Part shown: in pieces, positions 15,501 through 28,700 of the stretch
How the letters are laid out: every line of letters starts with the position of its first letter
How positions within the stretch are numbered: the stretch's first letter is position 1
Origin: Bugula neritina
Lineage: Eukaryota > Bryozoa > Gymnolaemata > Cheilostomatida > Bugulidae
Length of the DNA stretch: 64,000 bases
Direction: 5' to 3'
NCBI GenBank assembly: GCA_964035545.1
Contig: OZ037767.1
Span: forward strand, 25,026,628 to 25,090,627
Translations under genes and position numbers: made by a program
Notes under the pieces: model-generated
Seen by the model: only the letters and a program-made list of their open reading frames with translations
Told to the model about the DNA's origin: nothing
The model's database searches: none

Positions 15501-15946
15501 TATATGGTTATAGGACACCTATACTTTAATATAAATAATTGCTACATATTCTACCTTAATTGTGAAGCGAAATCATGAAGATATGAACTTAAAATTAATT
15601 AATCACTTGAATAACCGAACCTTCAAGTAATATTAATGGGTGCTAACTTTCAGGAGTTTACCTGACACTTGGGGTTTACATAGTGCATCTCACTTGAGAT
15701 AAATGTCAGGCCTGTAGAATATTCAAGTGTTTCTAAATCTTTTCCTCGTAGCTTTGTAAGTTCATGTATGAAATTTCACCATTGCTGGTATTACAGGTTG
15801 CATGGCTGACGTTTGCCGACTTGCAAGAAATGGGAGTGACTTTAGTAGGACATCAGAAGAAAATTATGTCATCTGTACAATCACTGAGGGCCAGGTTGGA
15901 AGGGTCGACTAGTCCAATACACATGTCTGAAGGATTTTTAGTCTAA
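571..15946 (+). CDS. Eph: Eph receptor tyrosine kinase (5' end missing)
   Basis: Receptor for membrane-bound ephrins, a single-pass plasma-membrane kinase acting in contact-dependent cell guidance. Exons: 571-665, 4053-4233, 4609-4812, 5456-5603, 5723-5865, 7001-7156, 8540-8877, 9231-9404, 10443-10606, 11232-11296, 11905-11946, 12243-12436, 13335-13535, 14163-14375, 14823-15017, 15121-15396, 15797-15946. Phases agree throughout and give 978 visible residues, against about 980-1000 for whole vertebrate Ephs, so little beyond the signal peptide is missing. Order: ephrin-binding domain (1-205, with NWIRMPYI and [11 protein letters not shown]), Cys-rich/EGF-like region (206-308), two FN3 domains (309-500), membrane helix (about 508-532), juxtamembrane [10 protein letters not shown] with the two regulatory tyrosines, kinase (about 600-870: [28 protein letters not shown]), SAM domain (about 885-950) and C-terminal GFLV, a possible PDZ ligand. 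The kinase looks active. An in-frame ATG at 480 precedes a long hydrophobic run and could supply the start, but the acceptor at 569-570 makes an upstream exon equally likely. Confidence 0.95.
676..900. repeat. Minisatellite, about 36-37 bp unit, six copies, just inside Eph intron
   Basis: Units contain GGTACAGTACCTAGTAAC and GAGTTGGTACTGCAGTG, with GGTAC landmarks near 702, 738, 775, 812, 855 and 892. The array starts about ten bases after the 5' splice site at 666. Copies diverge gradually, and one carries a short TAG-rich insertion. Confidence 0.85.
901..4052. other. Large Eph intron, no gene seen
   Basis: Intron between the two ephrin-binding-domain exons. I see no exon, RNA gene or transposon signature. 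A short imperfect repeat containing GATCATGTGACCA occurs twice near 2840-2880. Base composition becomes more even from about 3060 to 3700, without any recognisable coding or repeat content. Confidence 0.5.
9396..9571 (+). repeat. 17-bp minisatellite made of tandem 5' splice sites (Eph FN3-2 exon)
   Basis: The last nine bases of the exon, GTAGTCCAG, plus the first eight of the intron, GTAAATGT, form a 17-bp unit repeated in tandem. GTAAAT donors, each preceded by CAG, begin at 9405, 9422, 9439, 9456, 9473, 9490, 9507, 9524, 9541 and 9558. Units alternate between TTCAG and TCCAG. The reading frame continues as GTA AAT GTG TAG, so only the first donor keeps the receptor open. Confidence 0.95.
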
Positions 15947-16715
15947 AATTCATTTTTAGTAGAGAGATAGTGACTCGTCCCTAATAATTACTGTTAGAAG
16001 AAGTTGGTAGCGGGCAGCTCATAGAACTTTGCTTGTTGTAATGGTCGAGAAAAAACTCCACCATTGTTACTTATTTTTATTGAAAAAATGTACAGTCCAA
16101 AAGTTTAGTCATTCCAATTTGTGTTGACTTTTTGCATGTAATTCAGTATGACTCAGCTCAGCTAAAAAACGAAGTTTTTTGCAATCACCTATTATGCTAT
16201 TTATTAAAATTTTTACTTCACACACAGCACCTATAATTTTTTAGATTTTACTTTTTGCATGATCAAATGCAATATTTTAGCAGCTGAATCAGTTAAGTAC
16301 AAGAAATTTAATTTCAGCCTGTGCTCATTTATCAGTTAGAAGTTAATATTGTAAATAATTGTAAAAACCGCTGAAAACTTTTTTAAGAACATATTAACCC
16401 CGAGATTATTATTTGACAGTGCCACAGAAGTGTGAGATCACATATTTTATTTGAAGTAATTAAATATTATTTTCTATATTATATTATTTTTATTCATAGT
16501 TTTAACACTTTCCTATTACAAAAAAATAATAAAAAAATATTAAAAAAATCACCATGCAAACTTATAAGTTATTTTAAAAGTGAAAAATGATCAGTAATCA
16601 GTTAAAATAGTCAATCGTAAAATGGACAAAACTAAAAATTATTCATCGGATTTAGGAATTAGTGCTATCAAATTGATAATTGATTAAAATATAAAAATAA
16701 TTGACTCAAATTTTT
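15947..16715. terminator. Convergent 3' ends of Eph and ACAD10
   Basis: The two genes converge on 769 bp of AT-rich DNA. The first canonical AATAAA downstream of the Eph stop is at 16528-16533. The nearest minus-strand AATAAA for ACAD10 is at 16494-16489, with another at 16451-16446. If these signals are used, the two 3' UTRs overlap antisense. No other feature is seen here. Confidence 0.45.
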
Positions 16716-19700
16716 TTATAATTTTGAACTGTTCTGCTTCATAACCTCATATTTAGCAATTGCCCGTCTGTGAACTTCATCTGGTCCATCAGCTGTTCGA
16801 AGAACTCTTGCCCAGACAAACATGGCCGACAGAGGAAGATCAGCGTGATATCCAGCGCCTCCAAAAGACTAGAATTACATGCATAAATTGATGACTCGCC
16901 AAACAAATATATTATAGTGCAAAGCTGGTGGCCTGTCCTTTATATTACACTACTTGTCTTCGTATCTTTTGGTATCATGGTAATTGGCAGGTAAATCACG
17001 TGGCAGTAATCCACGAAAGAGTGATTTTGGTTCTACACCATGTAAAAGCACACAAACGTTCTTAACTGAATGGGATGTAGGCTACCAAACATTAATTTCA
17101 AGAAATAAAAAATTAATACTGAAATGCTAAAATACCAACAATTTAGCAACAACACAATACCTTCAACATATTTTTAAAATACTGACTCAATATATTAAAT
17201 AATGTAATAATATGAAACAATTGAGTTTTATTTAAATTAAAATTTAATTCTACTTATCAGAAAAAGCTAGACTATTAATGAGTGGCATAAAATGTTTACA
17301 CTTCATAATAAAAACCTATATCAAAAAGGGTAAATGCTTTATTTAATGGTAAACTGTTTGCTAATCCTCCGACATCAATCAGCCAACAGACAAGATTTGA
17401 GAGACCGTCTGAGAAAATGTAAATTCTTTGAACTATAATTGATTTTAAAAGAAATGATGTTTTCCTCCCGTCTCATTCCAGTGGAGGAAAATAAAGTCAA
17501 CCGAAATGTAAAAGCAAAAATTCCAATATTCACTTTGAAGCACCAAAGATCATTAGTATTGACAATAAATTGTGTACCTGAATGGCTTTGTCAATAACCT
17601 CCTGTGCCATATTGGGAACCGCAACTTTGATCATAGCAATTTCTGGAGCTGCAACCTGAGGACAATTTGTCAAAGTTTAGACATAATGAAAGTAATAATC
17701 ACAGATAAATGACGAATATAAGTAATGAACACAGAATAATGAAGAAGATGCAATCACTATGCTTTGTGTCACAACTTTTTTTAACGACATGACTCATGAG
17801 TTTATTTCGCAACTCTTAATAAAGCTAGCCTTTTAGTTGATAGGATAACTGTCAGCAGATGAATACATTGCTACAGATTAGCTTTACACAACTGTTAGAG
17901 TTACCTGTCATCATCCACCAGGCTACAGGATATATTCAATGAGTTGATACCCACAACAAAATGACTGTTTTTAAAATAATTGAATTATTACTAAAAACGC
18001 TCTATAACTCAGACCATGAATTTGTGCTCAAAGTTATACATATGAAAAAAATGGAGAAAATAAGACATATAAAAGTTCTATTAAACACTCAAGTTTTATG
18101 CAATGTAAGATACATTTATTCCAGCATTTAGTTGCCGAGAGAGTTGCATGTAAGAATTATTGTATTCAAAGTTCGACTACTTAAGAGAGTAGTTTGAGTA
18201 ACATAATAGGAGTATAACCTGGGCTGTGGCCACCTTTGAAGTAACTGAAAACTACTGAAGATATTTGCAGCTATAAATACAAATATAACTTAAATCACCG
18301 CCTTGGCTGTGCAATATGCCCTCATAATTTCAGCTACTTTGAAGATGGCCATGAAACATAATGGTTGGCAATATCCACAATCATAACCATTTTGTTTCTA
18401 TCTTATTAACAAATTTTTATCCTGTATGAACACAACATATGGGAAAAAAGCCAAAAATGTTGTACCCATGGGAAAGGCTGGAATCATTGCCAGTAATGTA
18501 ATGGGAAAGGCAGAGCCAATTGTCTGTAATGTAGTGGGAAAGGCTGAAACCATTGTTGGTAATATAAATTATTGAGTAGTTGTAAAGTTTCAACAAAACA
18601 CAGCTATGCAATACGCGGCTCATTGTTTGGTATTTTGCCACTGTATCAGAACTAAAGCTGTTGGTAATCATAACTACAGAAACAGTGAACTAACAAAGTA
18701 TGTAATTAAAATTAGAGACCACATATGGATCCTACTTTCGAGCTTTGAAGGTATGAAGAAATTATGGAAGAAATTTCAACTTGAAGGCAAAATAATTTTA
18801 ATTACAGTTTTAAGCCTACAAAATTCAAGGTATTGATTAAGCGGAAATGTACGCATATTACATCTAAATCCAGTGCACTAATAATTATACATAAGCTTGC
18901 AAGTAATTTGTTGATGCAGTAAATTAAAGCAAGGATGAGCGTAAAGTGCACTGAGCAGTGGAGAAGATCAGAAAGAAATAATAGCTACACCGTCTTTCTG
19001 GCTGCACTCATCAAAGTTTTCAACTTGAAAATTATTTAATAAAATAAAATCCAAGAAAAAAATTCTTTCTTTCCTTCTTGTAAAAATTCTTACCAAGTGT
19101 GTGGTTGAAACTTATTTTTTTACAAAATGAAGGGTTCCAAAGTTGCATTTATACAATTATTTAAATAGTAGCAACACACAAAATGACAGCCGTTGATTTA
19201 TGTCCTAAAACATTGATTAAAATGCCTTTGCCATTACCTCACTCTGCCAACTTCCTTTATGAAAACGAAACAGAATTTTTTATTTAGCCACGATTGAGGG
19301 ACGTAAGCAACACCCCCACCTCTCTGACTCTTTTCAGCTGTTGCTATAAGTAGTTTGCCTGTAGGCTACATAGGAACTCAAGAAGAAGCTGTTCTCCAGT
19401 TCTTAGTCACTTACCTCGTGATATCTCCATGGTTACCAGACTAACTGCTCAGTCTAAGCTAATGGGAGCCGCACATTGCAAATTAGTTGCGTATTAATTT
19501 TTAAAAAATATTACACAACTTAATTAATAAAGTTGGCACTGCCTTTCTCCATCACTTGTTGTGGCTGTTGTGTGATGCAATCATTAATGAGAGACAAGGT
19601 TAATAGATGATTGAAGTATGTGAGTAACACACACAATGCAGGTATACCTTGTTGCCTACTGTGTCCATCATATGAGCTGCCTTCAGCACTAGTAGCCTGC

Positions 19701-22700
19701 TCTGCTCTATCGCAATCCTCGAGTTCGCAATGTCTGCTTGAATGGTTCCTTGGGCTATCAGCGGTTTTCCAAATGCTATTCTGTTCTGGGTCTGCATAAA
19801 AATAACCAGACCAATAATTCATGAATAATATTTATAACACCGCGCAGGACCACGGCGGTGAAAGGTGACCAAAGGTGACCATTTATATCAATGCACCAAC
19901 ATAAGCAGACAACTCTAAGAGTAATAATTTATGTAGTTCAACAGAAAAAAATCATTTGCATTACTCAAAGTCTAAAGAGTGTATGAGAAGCTCTGAGAGA
20001 AAAGTGTCTTTACTATATTATACAAGATAGCAGACGTAGTATTACTTATTATGCCGTGTTCTAGTGAACTCATCAAGTGTCACTACTACCTCGCCACAGA
20101 GACATCTCTAAACTTACCCGTTCGACCATGAGCTCTAGAGCTCGTTCACAATTCCCGATCAGTCTCATGCAGTGATGTATTCTGCCGGGTCCCAGACGAC
20201 CTTGAGCAATCTCAAAACCCCGGCCCTCTCCCAGCAACATGTTACCCACGGGAACCCTCACGTTCTCAAACAGCACCTCTGCGTGTCCAGCTGAAACAGT
20301 AAAAAACTACTTTCTGGACCACAATGAAACCTCCTTCATAAAATAGTGTGAGTGAGTACATCACCGGGAAGGGAAGGGCAATACATGCCAATCAAACGCA
20401 GAAACTCTTGCAAAATAAAGCTGAACATTATACTACTCATACACTCACTTGTCCTATTATAATAACATTTAGAGCTCTGTTTTAGTATCATAGCAAACCA
20501 CAATTTTACATTTATACAATTCTGATAGAGCTTAAAAATTTCTTACAAAACAATACGATACATTACAATGCAATGCATTACAATACCATACATTGCAATA
20601 AAATAAAACACAATACAATGCAAAACAATGCAATTAAATAAAATACAATATAATACAATCATACACCAGTTCTCACATGACAAACTCATAAAGTGGCTAA
20701 TAGAATAGAAAGAGTACAGGAGAGTGTAACGTGACACCCCCCTCCCCGTACCACAGACCTACCTGGAGGATCCTGGGATCCAAACACGTACAACGGCCGA
20801 ATGACCTTGACCCCTGGAGCATCCATAGGCACAAGTATCATGCTCTGCTGCTTATGTCTGACAGCATTTGTGTCTGTCTTACCTGCAAAACAGTGTGTAG
20901 AGAGATAGCGTTGGTCAGCTGCCACTGGCTGGCTGCCAGTGGCAAATTGCTAAGCAGCAACATACAACAAAATTAAAACAACCCACTATAACATATTGGG
21001 AGTCAGTTATTGACAGCAAGTAAAATGAAATAGAATAATGATTTACAGTTGCAGATTTGAAAACTACATGGCAAGGCAATTGTAAGTGAGATAGGCATAT
21101 TAAAAGCATGTCAACGAAAACGAAAATATTTATGAGACAACTTCGAAATCCATCACTCTTATAAGGATTTGAACAATATTTTATTTACACTTTTTCTAGA
21201 TACATAAACATGGACAAAATAATACTTAATACAACATTAAACATGTGAAAATATATTAACATTAACAAAAACCGTAGCTGGTCTGCTCTATAGCAGCTCG
21301 TTAGTAGAGAAGACAAATCCTAAGATTGCAATAAAATTTTATGAGAGATACTACAACATAGATGCAGCCTTAGTGCATATGACCTTCACATTATAAGATA
21401 ATCTTAGCACAGGGTAGTGACTCACCCATAAATATACACAGTTTACATCTAGGATCACAGGCTCCGGAGGTCCACCATTTCCTCCCATTGATAACATAAC
21501 TGTCCCCTTCTCTCCTAATAGACGACTGTATGTTAGTGGCATCAGATGATGCAACCTGCAAGTGTGAAGGTCGTTTCATCAAATGTGAACGTCACTACAT
21601 AAAGTGTGAAGGTCATGATATCAAATGTGAAGGTCACAACATCAAGTTCAAACATAACTGCAGTAAAAACAATATACAAAATATTTGGGAGTATCACAAG
21701 AACATGAGGGTCTGGGCCAGTGTTTTGTCAAGGTCACAGGGTCACTGTATCTAAGTTAATTAAAGCTGGTAGAGTCAGATTTGTTTGTAGCGTGCTTTAG
21801 TTTCATGTATAAAGATTGACGCCACCAAATTCATGAATGTCATGCTGGATAAATCAACATTAGAAACTCTTTTTAGGAGTTGTTTTCTTTTGTAGACACA
21901 AACCACCAAAAAGAGTATATATTTCAGTTTTACAAAACACAAGCTTATCAAAATAGCATTTGAATACAATTTGTAAAATGTATCTTTTAATAATACTAAT
22001 ATTGTAACTTATAGTTAACATTGCATGTACAGGAAAGCACAGACAACAATAATATTAAAATTCATGAAAAAGGTGTTGAATTTTCAAATAGCTTTGCACC
22101 TCTACCTTTGTTCTCCAAAAACTATTTTGAAAAATCTATTATCCCAAGTATTACAATGGAATTCTACAGTTCTATACAATGAAGTCATATTTACCTCGGG
22201 CTCTGTCATGCCAAAACAGGATCTAATTTTACCCTCTAGAAGGGGCTGAAGCCATTCCCTCTTCTGTTCTTCATTCCCATATTTTATCAGAACTTCCATG
22301 TTACCAGTGTCAGGGGCGTTACAGTTAAATATCTACAAGTGTACGAAGTAGTGACATAGAAAGTGTCAAGTATTGCATAACTTAATTATATAATATATTA
22401 TAATACTAAATATGTATCTAATATTTTCTGCCTGCATAAAATAAGTATTACACTAGTACATTGAAGATACCACATAAGCAAGTTCCTAATATTAACCCTA
22501 GCAAACACACTGGCATACCAACTACTGAGATAGTTTGTAAATCGATCAACTAACTTGTAAAGTAGCAGAAGACCTGTTCACACTGACATCTACTCACCAC
22601 TAAGGCAAGAGGGCACCTGCTCACACTGCCATTTACTAACCTCTGGAGAAATAGGGCACCTGCCCATCTCCTCACACACATAAGCATACTCTACATTTGT

Positions 22701-25700
22701 AAGTCCAGCACCATATTTAGCATCAGTATCTGTTTCTATGGGAACAAACAGATTCCACAAACCCTCTGCTTTAGCTTTAGCCTAGAAATTATAATTATTG
22801 AAAACTGATTGAAACTATGAAGTCACACTGACATATTAGAAAATAAGTATACAATAATTAAAAACTTTTAAAACCAAAAAATTATACTGAAATATCAAGT
22901 AACAAGTAAACTATAAGTAGACGTTACACCCACAAAATTTTTTACTCATAAATAAGGTATGTTTTATTTATATAATTAAAACAAAACACAATATAGTTTA
23001 CACCCCCATTTTATTTAAAATTCAAATACAACTTATTTTTACTTTAAGCTCTTCGATAACTTTTGGTATCTCCCATTTCCTGTCAGTCTCGCCGTGCTGC
23101 GCAACTTCTCTCTCAACAGGAAGTATGTGATCGTCGATAAACTTCTTCACCCGTCTGTGATACTCCTGAGCAATAGGTCTGAGCTGAGACACGTGCACTG
23201 GCAGCTTGTCATATACTACAGACAGCAAATCAGTACATGTTGAAAGACATAAACTTTACAGAATATATTATTTATTGCAAATTACCTCAAACAAAAATCT
23301 TTCTGAAATTAAAAATTTCTAAGCATTTGCTCATTTTATTCAACGTAAGACTTTAAATTACTATCCAGATTTATAACAAATAAGAACTATATTATAGGTG
23401 TAACAGTAGTGCTTATATGTATTTCATGTTATAACAACAAGTTTATATTTGTAATTAAAGCAACGAACAAGTCGGAATCTACTTGCTTGGAGTTTGTTGT
23501 GAAAATAGAAGCAGCAATAGACACACTAAAATATAGTTCTAGTTATCTTTCAGTGAATACATTCACACATGTGATAACCTAGGCTCAGTTAAATGTATTT
23601 TATCAATGATTGAATATATTTTATTAATTAAATAAGCACATTATATGTTAAAAACTAAAAATCCAAATATGAAGCTTTTGGCAACAGTAATAAAACATAT
23701 CAGTGAAGTATTAGCCAGTTTGCTATTAATTTACAGAGCTGTTTTTTAAAAATGAACAGTTGGAAAATATTCAATTATTTGAAGCTCACAATATTATCAT
23801 ATATACATTATATATTAATATTATATCAGTAGCTAACATTTGTTTGTGAATACAGACTGCAGACGTATGATGTACACTTACTATGGTGACTAGAGGACTG
23901 CTTGGTAGACATACTTGAACCAGTTACACTAGACAGACCTTCCTCTACTATCATACGACCCAGTTCTGCTAGAGGCTCTGCGGACTGTCCCACTGACTCA
24001 GCGTTGGGCGCACTAGCTTGACCTAAATATTTCAGGTCATAAAAGTCATCCAAACTTTCAACGTTGACAAGCCATCAATTTGACCGTAACTAATAAAAGA
24101 TTTAGCGCTAGGACTAGTACTAGTCAATAGTTATTTACTGTATAAAACTATATGTATGTTCCAGACTCATGAGTTGCAGCTGTAATACTAATGAAATAAT
24201 AAAGTGTTAAATTGAACACATGGCTAGACTGTCATGAATCATCAAAGCTCTATAACAACATTTTTAGTAATGATTATGAAAATGAATGTCAATATCTGTA
24301 TTATCCTTATAAGTAACTTATAAATCAACCATTATTACTTTATAATTATGATTATGATAATGTGCTCAAGGTAAAGACTAACTAAAACAGAAAATACAGT
24401 GGGTTCCAACTGCCACTTTGACTCAAAAATAGTGATTACTATTAGTATTAGAATATTACTATTACGTTTTGAATTAGCATTGAGTTTGACTGAATAAATT
24501 AGACAGTCAATTATAGTAAACTTAATATGTGTTATACTTATTGTTAACTGCAAATGCTGCAGTAACACTAAAAGTGTAAACTGTAAATAACTATAAGAAA
24601 ATATGATTGAAATACTATAATTAGTACTACATTACTGATAGTGATTACTCAGTTGTTAAATTTAGTATAATTATAATAAAAACTAATTAGTAATTATATT
24701 CTATTTTATTGAAATTATTATAATTCATAAGTGTAACTTAAATACGACTATGAGCATCAGTATAACTATAAATATAACCTAATATAAGTCTATGTTAAAG
24801 TAATTAACAAATGGAATGCACATAGTCATAGTAATACTATTAATACTAATAGTAATAGTGATAAAGTGATGCTGAAACTGAAAGTGAATCTAATACTGAT
24901 AGTTACCAATAAATAAGTGAATATAATGAATTAAGCATCACGTCAAAAGGTGAAACATGTAAAGTATGCTGATTTTCACTGTTATCAGTATACTGGTTAC
25001 AAAGTTCAATAAACCTCAGGGCAAGACTGATCACTAATAAGCAAAAATGATCGATGATAGTCTCATAATCATGATAGCTGCAACACTCTTCTTGCAGATG
25101 CGATGTACAACCGGAAACTAATAAAGAATTTTATTTGAATTGCTAGTTTCAAAGACGCGATAATGCAAGAGTATACAACCCCAAATATATTAGAACTGAT
25201 ATCAACAAGTAAAAAGATGAGGCTATAAATCAAAATAACATATCAGATAACAGGTGAAATGTTGGTGGTTTACTTTTGGTTATCTAACTTAGATTGAAGG
25301 ACCAGTAAGAAGTAATCCTAGTTTTTAAAACTAAGGCAAATTTAGTGTAATAACATGAAGTCTAAGCCCTAAAGTGTATTTACATACTTAAGTTCTCCTT
25401 GCTGTGTTAGATTAATCTCTAAATTTCAAAAGTAGTTTCTGAAATATTATGTTGTGACAAAAACTTACCATAAAACACTTTAACCCAGTATGGCAGTGCA
25501 AACTAAAAACCATTACCATGTATTCATAAATGAGTAGGTTAGAAATAATAAATACCACAAATCGGAAACATTGCAGGACAGAAGGAGAGATTTCTAAGTA
25601 TGAAGTTGACTAATAGTGAATGAATAATAAAGTATGTAAGTAATTGAGTGAGTGAATGAGTTAGTAGGTGAGTAAGTGAGTGAAAAGATGAGTGGGTGAG

Positions 25701-28700
25701 TGAATAGATGAGTAAGTGAGTGAGTGAGTGAGTGAGTGAGTGAGTGAGTTAGCGAGTAAGTGAGTTAGCGAGTAAGTGAGTTAGTGAGTAGGTGAATGAG
25801 TAAGTAAGTAGGTGAGTAAGTGAATGAGTAAGCGGGTGAGCGATAAATAAGTCTATAAACAAGATTGCAATATTAATACAGACATATGGCAGGTTCCAAA
25901 ATTTCATTAAATCCATTTATGAAAAAACCTGCCAATTTCATAATAAAATCTACCAATATTAATATTGCATATCATTGAGGATAAATCCTTTTCTTCTTAC
26001 AGGAATATAAAATTGAGGTCTCATTGAAGTCATAAACTCGCATAATAATGAAAGCTAGAATTTATACCTATAAATTAAAATAGCACAGTCACCAAGAGAT
26101 TGATATTAAAATCATGCTTATAAACAAGTTCATTGGCTTAAACACCAATGATAGTATTAGCAGCACTATGACAATAGTATTAGTAATAGTTACTACTAAT
26201 ACCCTGAGTTGTAATATTAGTACATCAAATATGTAATGCTTATAGAACTCATGACAACAAAAGCAGCTGCTACTGACATTACACTGTCTCAACCAGCTTC
26301 TGTAATTACAGACGCTGATTGAAAGAGAGACTGACTTACCACTGAGAAATCTTTTGTAGACACCTTGGCAGATGGCAGCCATTCTGAAGCAGAGAAAGGC
26401 CATGTAGTAGTCTAATGGAGGATCTCGTATGCCGTCTACACCTACTAGACTACAGTACTGACTCACATACTCCGCCAGAGTAGGTATCCCTGTGCCGGTA
26501 AGGTCTTCGCCAGCAAACCCTGTAGAATAGTGAGAGATGAGTCATATTGAATAAAATTGCTCTGCATTAAAGGAGCACCAGAATGATTACAGTGACCAAA
26601 ATGGTGAATGGGAACTATAAGGTACTAGATCAATTATATTTTGACTGTAAAAAGCAAGGGTTCATGGCATATGGATTTGAAAGTTGTCTGTCATCACATA
26701 CACCATGACCCTTGCATTTACATACATGAACATGATTTAAATCAAAGTTTGTCAGAAAATGCTATGATTTGTATGTTCATGTGAAGTAACAAAAGACTTT
26801 TCCAAGTATAAGTTTAACGCTGTTGATGCACACATGCATGCTACAAAACTGGCACAACTCAGTTAAATATATAGAGAAGAAGTAGTAAGAAATGACGTCA
26901 GACTTGCCTCCAACAACCGGCACTGCTGGAGACATTATGTATTGCATTAGATTCCCTGTCATATCTTGAATAGGGTTTCCAAGTGTTGACAACTCCCAGT
27001 CTAAAATAGCCTTGACTTCTAGAGTAGTCTCATCAAATATTATATTGTCAATCCTGCAATTTCAAAGAGACCACAATATAGTTATCTCATATACCTAGTC
27101 TTTATTCGCTACAGAATATATAACTTCCAATTCACATGTACGTGTGAAATAGAAATGGTGCATTTCTCTAATCGAAACACTTTGTAGTTTTATTACTCAG
27201 GAGCATTTTTTGTACACATGAAAAGTTGCCGGTTGGTTAGACATTTTGTACATCATAAATACTTAACTTTAACATAGATAAAAAAGAACAGTTAGCAAAT
27301 AGTATTTCATACTAACCAATGTTCTATCAATGCATAGATTAGTAAATGTAGAAATGGAGAATAATTTACAAGTAGCAGTATCTCTGATTAACTTTCAGAG
27401 AGTTGTATATCATCTATTCTATCCCATGTACTGGAGTACATAATCAGTGACTTACCTGAAGTCCCCGTGTACTACTGTATATAATCAGTGACTTACCTGA
27501 AGTTCCCGTGTACTACTGTATATAATCAGTGACTTACCTGAAGTCCCCGTGTACTACTGTATATAATCAGTAACTTACCTTAAGTTCCCGTGTACTACTG
27601 TATATAATCAGTGACTTGCCTGAAGTCCCCGTGTACTACTGTACATTTCTCACTTTGTGGAAGATTTTCTTCTAAATACTTGATGAGAAAGTCAATAGCT
27701 GGAATTTCCCTGGTTTTACTTTTCTCATATTGTCCCTTCCACCTACATCAGCAAATGGAAAGGGTGTTCTACACATGTTTGTATCTAACATAAAATTTGC
27801 CGAAATATATTGTTTAGTAGGCCATTTCACCACAAACACTCTACAAACCCCACAGAACAACAAGAAGCAAAATAAACATGCAACAAATAGCAATTCCAAA
27901 ATACTATATTAGTGATAAAGCATAATAACTAAAATCCTTTCAATAAATTACTCTATTTTAACACAGCCAAAGTATTTTCATTTCTACAAATACAGGCAAA
28001 CGAATAGATAGAATGCACAGGTAAATCGAACCAGAAAAAGCAGTTTATTAAGTTTTTTATTAATCCTATGATTGTTTTCTTTTGTATAGTTGAACCAAGT
28101 AATTGAACATTATTTTAGAACACTATAATATATTGTAAATGCAAATGGTGTTAGAGTTTAAATATGGTCAGAAACAAAACTTCAATAAGTCACTTTAAAT
28201 AATTACAGTAAGTAAACTATTTTGAGACAAACTTATAACATAAAATAATGCGTAGCTTTACAAACTGGCATTTCATTTCTGAATACTGCTTTGTGTGTGT
28301 GTGTTTTATTTTCATCATAATATTATAGTGTTTTACAACTAGCATAAGTTACATAAGCAGACAGACAATTAGAAAGGAAACATAGTAACAAATAACAGTA
28401 TATAAAAAATAAAGCTGTCGGAAGTGATGATGGGGCCCAGTGCGAAATAGTTGGCATAACCATACAAGGCACCACAGCTCACTCAACAGAGTGGAGGTGA
28501 TGCCTCAATGCCGTTTCAAATTTACCAAGTAAAATTTATAAAGAAACAGATAGCAGTTGCTATAGTAACCTGGCTAAATTTCTTTTCATGTAGTCTGTAT
28601 GCTTTCCATAGCTATCTAAACCAGCAGCACTGATGTCAACATTATGTATCTGAGCCAGGACACTGCAAGCACCTGCATACACCTGTCATTGAGTTTAAAA

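Noticed and set aside
25625-25850. Array of GTGAGT/GTAAGT words as a plus-strand donor cluster
   Set aside because: The host gene is on the minus strand, so these are not donors for it; a plain tetranucleotide-based repeat.
26902-26908. GT donor at 26903 for the ACAD10 exon 27053-26908
   Set aside because: It would put the exon in phase 2, while the next exon (GFAGEDLTG) requires phase 1; the GC donor four bases earlier gives the conserved sequence.
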